From Methylococcaceae bacterium (lineage in GTDB: Bacteria; Pseudomonadota; Gammaproteobacteria; Methylococcales; Methylomonadaceae): a DNA stretch of 14,875 nt. Below the pieces are notes generated by a model. It was given only the letters and a program-made list of their open reading frames with translations, made no database searches and had not been told where the DNA came from. Positions 8,598 to 14,875 of this stretch are shown piece by piece. The position numbers were made by a program, and so were the translations under genes. Each line of letters begins with the position of its first letter. The stretch's first letter is position 1. The stretch spans positions 1 through 14,875 of the forward strand of contig SXIZ01000068.1 of the NCBI GenBank assembly GCA_005779525.1, written 5' to 3'.

Positions 8598-8629
8598 AAA
8601 TGTTTGTAATGTTGTTTACTTAGGAATCG

Positions 8630-9607
8630 ATGAAAATTAACGCCGCACAAATTCAGGCTTTAGGCTTGGCAGTCATCCAGGTTGAAATGGAGGCCGTACA
8701 AGCTTTGACTGAGCGCGTTAATTCCCAATTTGTGTCAGCCTGTGAACTCATGTTGCTCTGCAAAGGGCGCGTTGTGGTGACGGGTATGGGCAAATCCGGG
8801 CATATCGCAGGAAAAATTGCAGCCACACTGGCAAGTACCGGAACCCCGGCTTTTTTTGTGCATTCAGGCGAAGCCAGTCACGGCGATTTAGGGATGATTA
8901 CCCAACAAGATGTAGTGCTGGCTTTATCTAATTCGGGTGAGACGGCTGAGATCCTAACCTTGCTACCGCTACTGAAACGTTTAGGGGTGCCACTGATCGC
9001 CATGACGGGCAACGCAGCATCCAGCTTAGCCCAATTTGCGACGGTCCATATTGATGTATCTGTTACAAAAGAAGCTTGCCCGTTAGGTCTGGCACCGACC
9101 TCGAGTACAACCGTTGCCCTTGTGATGGGAGATGCCCTAGCTGTTTCTTTACTGGAAACGCGTGGCTTTACCCGCGATGATTTTGCCTTGTCACATCCAG
9201 GTGGAAATTTAGGAAAACGCCTACTGTTGCACGTCAAAGACATTATGCATACGGGTGAGCAAATCCCCAAGGTTTATGAAACAGCACTGATTAGCGAAGC
9301 TTTATTGGAAATGACGCAAAAAAAATTAGGCATGACGGCCATTGTAGATGCCGCCAACAAAGTGATCGGTATATACACTGACGGCGATTTACGTCGCACT
9401 TTAGCCCAGCAAATCAATATCCACGCAGACGTGATTGCCACGGTGATGACCCGAAACTGCACCGTGATTTCGGAAGAGATGTTAGCGGCAGAAGCCATCC
9501 GCATTATGGAACAGAAAAAAATTAAAGATTTATTAGTCGTCGATCCACAGCGACACCTGATTGGCGCCCTCAATTTACAAGACCTACTGCATGCGGGATT
9601 GATGTAA
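8630..9607 (+). CDS. kdsD: D-arabinose 5-phosphate isomerase KdsD
   Basis: KdsD converts ribulose 5-phosphate to arabinose 5-phosphate, the first committed step to Kdo, the inner sugar of lipopolysaccharide. The 325-residue length matches E. coli (328). An N-terminal sugar isomerase (SIS) domain covers about residues 45-180 with GMGKSGH (K55), HSGEASHGDLG (H78, H84) and SNSGET (E104). The motif SHPGGNLG (H189) follows, and these residues line up with the catalytic lysine, glutamate and histidines of the family. Two CBS domains follow at about 205-262 and 270-325, ending in the typical NLQDLL. The gene is first in the operon and its stop overlaps the kdsC start by one base (TAATG). A TAGGA ribosome binding site supports the start. 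yrbG, which precedes kdsD in E. coli, is absent here. Confidence 0.96.
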   Translation: MKINAAQIQALGLAVIQVEMEAVQALTERVNSQFVSACELMLLCKGRVVVTGMGKSGHIAGKIAATLASTGTPAFFVHSGEASHGDLGMITQQDVVLALSNSGETAEILTLLPLLKRLGVPLIAMTGNAASSLAQFATVHIDVSVTKEACPLGLAPTSSTTVALVMGDALAVSLLETRGFTRDDFALSHPGGNLGKRLLLHVKDIMHTGEQIPKVYETALISEALLEMTQKKLGMTAIVDAANKVIGIYTDGDLRRTLAQQINIHADVIATVMTRNCTVISEEMLAAEAIRIMEQKKIKDLLVVDPQRHLIGALNLQDLLHAGLM

Positions 9608-10152
9608 TGTTCGAGACTCTAAAAACTCTGCCTGTTTGGGATCAAGCCAAGGCTATCCGCTTACTGATATTGGATGTTGATGGTGTACTCACCGATGGCA
9701 AACTGTTTTTTGACGAACAGGGGATCGAATACAAAGCATTTCATGCCAGAGATGGCCATGGCATTAAATTATTACAACAAACTGGCGTTAACGTTGCGGT
9801 GATTTCTGGGCGCAAATCCCAATCTGTTGCCATCAGAATGCAAAACTTAGGTATTTCCTGGGTGTATCAAGGCTATGAACAGAAACTCTCAGCCTTTAAC
9901 GAAATTATAGAAAAGTTGCAGCTAACACCTGCGGAAGTTGCTGCCGTAGGCGATGACTTATTAGATTTGCCGATGCTGAGCCGCGCTGGCCTTGCCGTTG
10001 CGGTCGCCGATGCCCACCCTATCGTACGTCAGCATGCCCATTGGACCACAACTCAGTTGGGCGGCATGGGGGCGGTGCGAGAAGTCTGCGATTTATTGCT
10101 GCAGGCCCAAGGTAGTTTCGATAAAATTGTGGCTGATTATTTGTCATGTTAA
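9607..10152 (+). CDS. kdsC: 3-deoxy-D-manno-octulosonate 8-phosphate phosphatase KdsC
   Basis: KdsC removes phosphate from Kdo 8-phosphate to give free Kdo for lipopolysaccharide synthesis. At 181 residues it is a cap-less HAD phosphatase of the tetramer-forming KdsC type (E. coli 188). Motif I is DVDGVLTDG (residues 23-31) with nucleophile D23 and acid/base D25; motif II is SGRK (S67, with K70); motif III is GDDLLDLP (115-122). The N-terminal helix and the glycine-rich LGGMGAVRE (151-159), which reaches into the neighbouring active site in this family, are also present. The start overlaps the kdsD stop and the end overlaps lptC by 7 bases, so translation is probably coupled. KdsA and KdsB, the steps before and after, are not in the window. 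Confidence 0.96.
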   Translation: MFETLKTLPVWDQAKAIRLLILDVDGVLTDGKLFFDEQGIEYKAFHARDGHGIKLLQQTGVNVAVISGRKSQSVAIRMQNLGISWVYQGYEQKLSAFNEIIEKLQLTPAEVAAVGDDLLDLPMLSRAGLAVAVADAHPIVRQHAHWTTTQLGGMGAVREVCDLLLQAQGSFDKIVADYLSC

Positions 10153-10715
10153 CCGAAAAAAATCGGATTATTTATGTCGTTGCCGGAATACTCGCCATAC
10201 TCTCCTGGTGGCTAGTTCAGCTATCCTCCCCTAAAGAAGTGGCAGGTATCGCAATCGCAGAACATACCGCCGATTATTTAAGTACTGGCTATCTGAAACG
10301 CGAATTAGATATCCATGGGATGCTCAAAAGTGAAGTTAAAGCAGAAAAAATGTTGCATTATGCTGACGATGGCAGCGTTGAATTATTGCATCCTGTCTTA
10401 AGCTTTTTTCGCCCCAAAAGCAAACCCTGGATTATTAAATCCGAAAAAGGCTTGTTAACTAACCAAGGCAAAGAACTACAATTAAATGGCTTTGTTTATG
10501 CCAGCAAAGCCGCTATGCCAGGCAGCCGGGGAGTATCCATCAGTACCTCTGATTTACGGGTATTCCCAGAAACCAGTTACGCCGAAACTGATAAATGGGC
10601 GGAACTTAAAAGTCCACCTGACATAACCACAGGTATCGGAATGCAATTAAAGTTTTCTGATCCGATTCACATAACGTTGCTGAATAAAGTGCAAGGAAAA
10701 TATGAAATTCATTAA
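10146..10715 (+). CDS. lptC: LPS export protein LptC (inner-membrane anchored)
   Basis: LptC sits at the LptB2FG transporter and passes lipopolysaccharide to periplasmic LptA. The 189-residue product matches E. coli LptC (191). One N-terminal membrane segment (about residues 8-25, IIYVVAGILAILSWWLV) is preceded by positive residues, and the rest should be a periplasmic beta-jellyroll. Family features include AEHTADYLSTGY (38-49), the repeated beta-strand pattern and the WIIKSEKG segment, which fits the LptC consensus. It overlaps kdsC by 7 bases and lptA by 14 bases. No clear ribosome binding site precedes the ATG, consistent with translational coupling to kdsC. Sequence divergence is usual in this family, so the operon position is an important support. 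Confidence 0.93.
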   Translation: MLTEKNRIIYVVAGILAILSWWLVQLSSPKEVAGIAIAEHTADYLSTGYLKRELDIHGMLKSEVKAEKMLHYADDGSVELLHPVLSFFRPKSKPWIIKSEKGLLTNQGKELQLNGFVYASKAAMPGSRGVSISTSDLRVFPETSYAETDKWAELKSPPDITTGIGMQLKFSDPIHITLLNKVQGKYEIH

Positions 10716-11211
10716 CTCTACTTTGCTGATCCTCAGCTCTATAGCGCTCTACATACCCCCATGTTTCGCGCTTGAAAGCGATAAAGATCAGCCGATTACT
10801 ATTGATTCAAATAGCGCCACCTATGACGAAAAAGAAGGGGTTAGCATTTATCAAGGTAATGTGGTGGCGGTGCAAGGTAGCATGCGCATGGAATCCGATA
10901 AACTTGTGGTGTATATCGTTTCTGGCGCGATTAACAAACTGGTCTCTACGGGCAATCCGGTAAAATTTAAGCAACTACCACAGGTCGGCAAAGAAGAAAT
11001 CAAAGGGCGTTCCTTGATTGCAGAATACTATCCTGAACAAGCCTTGCTTGTACTGATGAAAGAAGCGGTAGTTTGGCAAGGTGCCAACCAATCCTCCAGC
11101 GAATTAATCCGCTACGATAGTCGCAATGGTGTGGTCAAGGCTGGCGAAAACGAAACGGATAACAAACGCGTACACGCCACGTTTCAACCCAAAAGCAAAA
11201 ACAAGCCCTGA
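10702..11211 (+). CDS. lptA: Periplasmic LPS-binding protein LptA
   Basis: LptA polymerises into the periplasmic bridge that carries lipopolysaccharide from LptC to LptD. The 169-residue product is slightly shorter than the E. coli protein (185). A signal peptide is visible: MK, a hydrophobic core (TLLILSSIALYI), and likely cleavage after CFA at residue 23. The mature part begins with the classic QPITIDSNSATYDE and continues GVSIYQGNVVAVQGSMRMESDKLVV, the OstA/LptA beta-jellyroll signature. A basic, low-complexity tail (PKSKNKP) ends it. AAGGAAA just before the ATG is a good ribosome binding site inside the end of lptC. lptB starts one base after its stop. The single cysteine C21 is within the signal peptide and does not make a convincing lipobox. 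Confidence 0.96.
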   Translation: MKFINSTLLILSSIALYIPPCFALESDKDQPITIDSNSATYDEKEGVSIYQGNVVAVQGSMRMESDKLVVYIVSGAINKLVSTGNPVKFKQLPQVGKEEIKGRSLIAEYYPEQALLVLMKEAVVWQGANQSSSELIRYDSRNGVVKAGENETDNKRVHATFQPKSKNKP

Positions 11212-11212
11212 T

Positions 11213-11938
11213 ATGCCTACCCTATCAGCCAACAACATCACCAAAACTTTCAATAAACGGCAAGTCGTCGCGGGCGTCTCATTGAGCGTTAGCAGCCATG
11301 AAGTTGTCGGTTTACTTGGCCCAAATGGTGCTGGTAAAACAACCAGTTTTTATATGCTGGTAGGCTTAATCAGTGCCGATGCTGGCCAGATTTATTTAGA
11401 TCAGCAAGACATTACGCATTATCCTATGCATGCGCGTGCACATTTAGGCATAGGATATTTGCCGCAAGAACCTTCAGTATTTCGCAAACTCTCCGTTGCA
11501 GATAATTTACGGGCCGTTCTTGAACTACGGAAAGAACTTGAAGAACGGCAAATAGAAGCTATCATTGAAGACTTACTAGCTGAGTTTAGAATCTCTCACC
11601 TACGTGATCAAATCGCATTAGGATTATCCGGAGGTGAACGACGCCGGGTAGAAATTGCCAGAGCACTGGCAACAGAACCCAAATTTATATTACTGGACGA
11701 ACCATTTGCTGGCGTCGATCCCCTCTCCATTCTGGATATTCAGGAAATCATAGTGCATTTAAAGGAAAGAGGAATTGGTGTGGTGATTACCGAGCATAAT
11801 GTGCGTGAAACATTAGGCATTTGTGACCGAGCCTACATTTTGAATAACGGTGGTGTAATCGCGGAAGGCAATGCGCAAGTCATTGTCAATAATCCGGAAG
11901 TACGCAAAGTCTATTTGGGTGAAGGTTTTAGTCTGTAG
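11213..11938 (+). CDS. lptB: LPS export ABC transporter ATPase LptB
   Basis: LptB is the cytoplasmic ATPase that powers lipopolysaccharide extraction with LptF and LptG. From the ATG at 11213 the product is 241 residues, exactly the E. coli length. Motifs are Walker A GPNGAGKT (36-43), Q-loop Q85 in YLPQEPSVF, signature LSGGE (138-142), Walker B FILLDEP (158-164) and switch histidine H195 in ITEHNVRE. An upstream ATG at 11126 would add 29 residues overlapping lptA in another frame; that extension has no family support, so I prefer 11213. The start follows the lptA stop after one base (TGATATG) with no independent ribosome binding site, suggesting reinitiation. lptF and lptG are, as usual, elsewhere. 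Confidence 0.97.
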   Translation: MPTLSANNITKTFNKRQVVAGVSLSVSSHEVVGLLGPNGAGKTTSFYMLVGLISADAGQIYLDQQDITHYPMHARAHLGIGYLPQEPSVFRKLSVADNLRAVLELRKELEERQIEAIIEDLLAEFRISHLRDQIALGLSGGERRRVEIARALATEPKFILLDEPFAGVDPLSILDIQEIIVHLKERGIGVVITEHNVRETLGICDRAYILNNGGVIAEGNAQVIVNNPEVRKVYLGEGFSL

Positions 11939-11973
11939 TTTTTGATTCCAAATGCTTTTAGGGCAATAGAGCT

Positions 11974-13425
11974 ATGAAACATTCTTTACAGTTACGCTTA
12001 GGCCAGCAACTGACGATGACCCCGCAATTGCAACAAGCGATAAAGTTGCTGCAATTGTCAACCTTGGATTTGCAACAAGAAATCCAACAGGTACTGGATT
12101 CCAACATGATGCTGGAAGTCATTGAAGATGAGACTACTTTTCGAACCGATGACAACCTTCAGACAACGTCAAAAGTTGATACTACCGATCAAACCACCAG
12201 CGAGGGCTCACAGTCTGAAATTCCCGAAGAATTAGTATTAGATGCCAATTGGGAAGATGTTTTCGATGATATGCAAGTTGAATTCAATAATGCAAGCACC
12301 GAAACCTTCGAATTCGAAGCCCAACGCGGCAAATCCACAACTCTGCAAGACCATTTACTATGGCAACTGGAATTGACCCAGTTCTCAGATCGGGATTTAG
12401 AAATCGCGCACACCTTAATTGACTCTATCAATGCCGAAGGCTACTTGATGAGTAACCTGCACGAAATCCATGCAGGCCTTGCGGAGCAAATGGACGACCT
12501 TGATTTTGAAGAAGTGCAAGCCGTGTTACATAGTATTCAAAATTTTGACCCGGCTGGCGTCGCGGCGATTGACTTACAGGATTGCCTAAGACTACAACTG
12601 CTACAAATGCCAGATACCACGCCCTGTAAAGCTCCGGCTCTGGAATTAGTGACGCAACATCTAGATTTATTAGTGGCACAAGATCGCCCCAAACTCCTGA
12701 AACGCTTAGGCATCAGTGAACAATTATTAACCCAAACCATTGCGCTGATTCGTAGCCTAGACCCCAAACCTGGTACCCAAATCCAGGAATCCGAATCCGA
12801 ATATGTCATACCCGATGTTTACGTCACCAAAGTTAACCAACAGTGGCAGGTACAACTCAATCCAGATATCGCCCCAAAATTACGGGTAAACCCCTATTAC
12901 GCCAGCATGATCAAACGTTCAGATGCCAGTAAAGACAATACTTGCATGAAAGACCATCTCCAAGAAGCACGTTGGTTTATCAAAAGTCTACATAGCCGTA
13001 ATGATACATTGTTACGGGTCGCGAAATGCATAGTCGAAAAACAAGGCGATTTTCTGGAACATGGCTCTATTGCCATGCGCCCCATGGTGTTACGTGATGT
13101 CGCTGAAGAACTAGAACTCCATGAATCCACGATTTCACGCGTCACCAATCAAAAATATATGCACACCCCCAATGGGATTGTAGAATTTAAATACTTCTTT
13201 TCCAGCCATGTCTCTACCGATGCAGGCGGAGAATGTTCGGCAACAGCTATTCGGGCATTCATTAAAGAATTAATTGGCAACGAAAATCCTGTTAAGCCGC
13301 TAAGTGATGATAAAATAGCGGGATTGCTACAAGAAAAGGGTATTATTGTCGCGCGTCGTACAGTAGCAAAATATCGTGAGGCAATGTTTATCCAATCATC
13401 CAGTCAGCGTAAACGCGTGATGTAA
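11974..13425 (+). CDS. rpoN: RNA polymerase sigma-54 factor RpoN
   Basis: RpoN directs RNA polymerase to -24/-12 promoters that need ATP-driven activators. The 483-residue product matches E. coli (477). Region I (about 5-48) has the glutamine- and leucine-rich LRLGQQLTMTPQLQQAIKLL, which contacts activators. An acidic region II follows (about 50-115), then the core-binding region (about 120-300). The helix-turn-helix (about 371-392, with LHESTISR) and the RpoN box ARRTVAKYRE (460-469), which reads the -24 element, are intact. The short tail SSSQRKRVM is unremarkable. AGGG (11961-11964) lies a little far from the ATG. It follows lptB after 35 bp, the conserved order in gammaproteobacteria. Which genes it controls is not visible here. 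Confidence 0.97.
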   Translation: MKHSLQLRLGQQLTMTPQLQQAIKLLQLSTLDLQQEIQQVLDSNMMLEVIEDETTFRTDDNLQTTSKVDTTDQTTSEGSQSEIPEELVLDANWEDVFDDMQVEFNNASTETFEFEAQRGKSTTLQDHLLWQLELTQFSDRDLEIAHTLIDSINAEGYLMSNLHEIHAGLAEQMDDLDFEEVQAVLHSIQNFDPAGVAAIDLQDCLRLQLLQMPDTTPCKAPALELVTQHLDLLVAQDRPKLLKRLGISEQLLTQTIALIRSLDPKPGTQIQESESEYVIPDVYVTKVNQQWQVQLNPDIAPKLRVNPYYASMIKRSDASKDNTCMKDHLQEARWFIKSLHSRNDTLLRVAKCIVEKQGDFLEHGSIAMRPMVLRDVAEELELHESTISRVTNQKYMHTPNGIVEFKYFFSSHVSTDAGGECSATAIRAFIKELIGNENPVKPLSDDKIAGLLQEKGIIVARRTVAKYREAMFIQSSSQRKRVM

Positions 13426-13471
13426 CGCTCACTGGTTCTAAAATATTTAATAACCACGACGGAGACACCAC

Positions 13472-13762
13472 ATGCAAATCAGTATAACGGGACATCATTT
13501 AGAAGTAACCGATTCATTGAAAGCGCATATTGATTTAAAATTTGAAAAATTAAAACGCCACTTTGATAACGTTGCAGATGTACATGTTATTTTGACTGTA
13601 GAAAAACTGAACCAAAAAGCAGAAGCAACGGTACAAATTAGTGGCGCGACATTGTTTGCTGAAGATGAACATGCCGACATGTATGATGCTATTGATAATG
13701 TGGTCGATAAATTAGACCGCCAAATTATCAAACATAAAGAAAAAACTGGAAGTCATAGATAA
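13472..13762 (+). CDS. hpf: Ribosome hibernation promoting factor, short form (Hpf)
   Basis: Hpf binds the 30S decoding region and helps form inactive 100S ribosomes in starved cells. At 96 residues it is the short gammaproteobacterial form (E. coli 95) and lacks the C-terminal dimerisation domain of long HPF. The sequence shows the typical MQISITGHHLEVTDSLKAHI start, the KFEKLKRHFD helix and the YDAIDNVVDKLDRQIIKHKEK helix with its basic face for rRNA. GGAGA (13460-13464) is a good ribosome binding site. The position after rpoN is conserved. In E. coli the next gene is ptsN; here it is rapZ, after 76 bp holding a strong hairpin. Confidence 0.95.
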   Translation: MQISITGHHLEVTDSLKAHIDLKFEKLKRHFDNVADVHVILTVEKLNQKAEATVQISGATLFAEDEHADMYDAIDNVVDKLDRQIIKHKEKTGSHR

Positions 13763-13771
13763 TCTGGTTAA

Positions 13772-13816
13772 GGCTGAAGGTAAAAATGCGTATCATAGTC
13801 GTTTATACCTTTAGCC
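13772..13816 (+). promoter_or_regulatory. Strong RNA hairpin in the hpf-rapZ gap
   Basis: GGCTGAAGGTA (13772-13782) pairs with TACCTTTAGCC (13806-13816) over all 11 positions, one as G-U. After one mismatch, AAATG/CGTTT adds five more pairs, leaving an 11-base loop. No T-run follows, so it is not a classical terminator. It ends 22 bases before the rapZ ATG, so it could be an mRNA processing or stability site or control rapZ translation. The function is inferred only from structure and position. Confidence 0.6.
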
Positions 13817-13838
13817 GACTCCATAATGCTAAAACATC

Positions 13839-14696
13839 ATGAAATTGATCATCGTAAGTGGCCTCTCTGGCTCAGGTAAAAGTATCGCCTTAGATACCCT
13901 AGAAGATTGTGGTTATTATTGTATTGATAACCTCCCTGCTACCTTACTCGAAAACTTTATTACTCACGTCATGCTGGTAGACAAAACCGTCTACGCCAAA
14001 ACCGCGATTGGAATTGATGCACGTAATCAAACCGAAAGCCTCATGAACTTCGCCGAACGGTTGAAATTTATTCGTAATAAAGGCATAGATTGTGAAGTCA
14101 TTTATATGCAAGCCGAAGAGGCGACCTTACTCAAGCGCTATAGCGAAACTCGCAGACGACACCCATTAAGCGATCTTAATTTACCGCTAAACGAAGCGAT
14201 CAAGATCGAAAAAGATATGTTGCGATCTTTAGCAAAATACGCCGATTGCGTAATTGATACGAGTCGCACGCACTATCATCAGCTACGTGACTTAATTAAA
14301 GTCCAAGTCGGTGAACGTAATAAGCACCATCTCTCCGTGCAATTCCAGTCCTTTGGTTATAAACACGGCATCCCTTTAGATGCAGACTTTGTCTTCGATG
14401 TGCGCAGCTTACCCAATCCCTATTGGGTTCCTGAACTCAGAGGTCAAACAGGCAAAGACAAAGCAGTGATTGATTTTCTCAATAACTCCGAACGCGTTCA
14501 AGAAATGTTCAATGATATCAGTGGTTTTTTAGATCGCTGGATTCCACGTTTTGAAGACGATGACCGCAGCTATCTGACCATCGCTATTGGTTGTACAGGT
14601 GGGCAACATCGCTCAGTATTTCTGGCCGACTCCCTAGCCAAAAGATTTCAACAACAATCACTTAACATCATCATTCGCCACCGCGAATTGCATTAG
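13839..14696 (+). CDS. rapZ: RNase adapter / nucleotide-binding regulator RapZ
   Basis: In E. coli RapZ binds the small RNAs GlmY and GlmZ and presents GlmZ to RNase E, tuning GlmS and thus glucosamine 6-phosphate for the cell envelope. The 285-residue length matches (284). Walker A is GLSGSGKS (8-15), followed by ALDTLEDCGYYCIDNLP (17-33) and the GIDARN segment (58-63). The C-terminal domain has FGYKHG (172-177), DVRSLPNPYW (187-196) and GCTGGQHRS (251-259). Compared with E. coli the protein stops at RHRELH: the basic KRK tail is missing and the K270 counterpart appears to be leucine, so RNA binding may differ. There is no strong ribosome binding site before the ATG. ptsN does not precede it and npr does not follow; an rRNA operon converges from the right. 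Confidence 0.95.
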   Translation: MKLIIVSGLSGSGKSIALDTLEDCGYYCIDNLPATLLENFITHVMLVDKTVYAKTAIGIDARNQTESLMNFAERLKFIRNKGIDCEVIYMQAEEATLLKRYSETRRRHPLSDLNLPLNEAIKIEKDMLRSLAKYADCVIDTSRTHYHQLRDLIKVQVGERNKHHLSVQFQSFGYKHGIPLDADFVFDVRSLPNPYWVPELRGQTGKDKAVIDFLNNSERVQEMFNDISGFLDRWIPRFEDDDRSYLTIAIGCTGGQHRSVFLADSLAKRFQQQSLNIIIRHRELH

Positions 14697-14757
14697 CATA
14701 AAGCCAAAGCAGCAATTAACATCTATCTTGCAATTTTTTGCTGAGATTTATCAGGTC

Positions 14758-14793
14758 AAAAAAAAAGCCCCTAATGAAGTCTCAAAAGGGGCT
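14758..14793 (-). terminator. Intrinsic terminator of the rRNA operon
   Basis: On the minus strand AGCCCCT (14793-14787) pairs with AGGGGCT (14772-14766), with a 14-base loop, and runs into nine Ts (14766-14758, the first shared with the stem). It follows the 5S 3' end by about ten bases. Read on the plus strand the stem is followed by only GTGTTT, so it may weakly serve rapZ too. Confidence 0.85.
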
Positions 14794-14803
14794 GTGTTTA
14801 AAA

Positions 14804-14875
14804 GCTTGGCAATTCCCTACTTTCACATGACAAACTGTCACACTATCATCGGCGCTAAACGGTTTCACTTCCGAG
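14804..14875 (-). rRNA. rrf: 5S ribosomal RNA, 3' part (gene continues beyond right edge)
   Basis: The minus strand at the right edge reads like the 3' two thirds of bacterial 5S rRNA. It includes CGGAAGTGAAAC, TAGCGCCGATGATAGTGTG and GTGAAAGTAGGGAATTGCC, matching conserved loops and helices of the E. coli molecule, which is about 120 bases. About 72 bases are visible. The exact 3' end near 14804 is estimated from the expected pairing with the unseen 5' end. The 23S gene should lie further right, transcribed toward rapZ. Confidence 0.93.

Larger units (their letters stand above)
8318..8629. other. Divergent intergenic region between glgX and kdsD
   Basis: This 312-bp AT-rich stretch carries no convincing coding frame on either strand; an ATG at 8502 meets a stop within a few codons. 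It contains a putative minus-strand promoter for glgX, a perfect 13-bp inverted repeat over its -35, a second AT-rich inverted repeat at 8494-8534, and a plus-strand promoter for kdsD, each listed separately. I see no tRNA-like fold. Confidence 0.8.

Noticed and set aside
8878..9573. Minus-strand frames of 130 and 99 residues across kdsD
   Set aside because: They are shadows of the KdsD coding sequence with no recognisable domain or start signal.
11126..11212. A longer lptB start adding 29 residues
   Set aside because: The added part overlaps lptA out of frame and is not seen in the family; the ATG at 11213 gives exactly the usual 241-residue protein.
12189..13148. Minus-strand frames of 80-90 residues across rpoN
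   Set aside because: They are antisense to an intact RpoN with RpoN box and show no domain.
1..14875. CRISPR arrays, insertion sequences, integrase sites, tRNA genes or toxin-antitoxin pairs
   Set aside because: No repeated spacer pattern, transposase, terminal repeat or tRNA-like fold was seen; nearly all of the window is ordinary core genes.

Overview
The window looks like chromosome from a gammaproteobacterium of moderate, slightly AT-leaning composition. The main reason is the right half. It carries the conserved block kdsD-kdsC-lptC-lptA-lptB-rpoN-hpf-rapZ in the order known from Escherichia coli and relatives, with family-typical lengths and intact motifs. The order or genus cannot be settled from this sequence alone.

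Left arm (1-8317, all minus strand). Reading in the direction of transcription, it holds a GlgX/isoamylase-type glycogen debranching enzyme (8317-6230), a PepSY-associated transmembrane protein (6047-4740), the large SMC-like nuclease subunit SbcC (4592-1158), and the 5'-exonuclease RecJ (1104 to the left edge, incomplete). SbcC and RecJ are 53 bp apart and may be co-transcribed as a DNA-repair pair. The GlgX and PepSY genes appear to be separate units, with a GC-rich hairpin between them.

Divergent intergenic region (8318-8629). This 312-bp gap separates glgX from kdsD. It holds a good promoter facing kdsD, a putative promoter facing glgX whose -35 lies inside a perfect 13-bp inverted repeat, and a second AT-rich inverted repeat.

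Right arm (8630-14696, plus strand). KdsD and KdsC make and process precursors of the Kdo sugar of lipopolysaccharide. LptC, LptA and LptB are parts of the machine that carries lipopolysaccharide from the inner membrane to the outer membrane. RpoN is sigma-54, Hpf is the short ribosome hibernation factor, and RapZ is an ATPase-like regulator that in E. coli controls GlmS (amino sugar supply) through small RNAs. The first five genes overlap or nearly touch, which suggests one translationally coupled operon. ptsN, which normally lies between hpf and rapZ, is missing. A strong hairpin sits at that junction instead, and RapZ lacks the basic C-terminal tail used for RNA binding in E. coli.

Right edge (14758-14875, minus strand). 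An intrinsic terminator and the 3' part of a 5S rRNA gene show that an rRNA operon runs toward rapZ from beyond the window.

I found no mobile element, CRISPR array, tRNA or clearly new gene system. The most interesting points are the regulatory palindromes and the altered rpoN-hpf-rapZ end of the operon.
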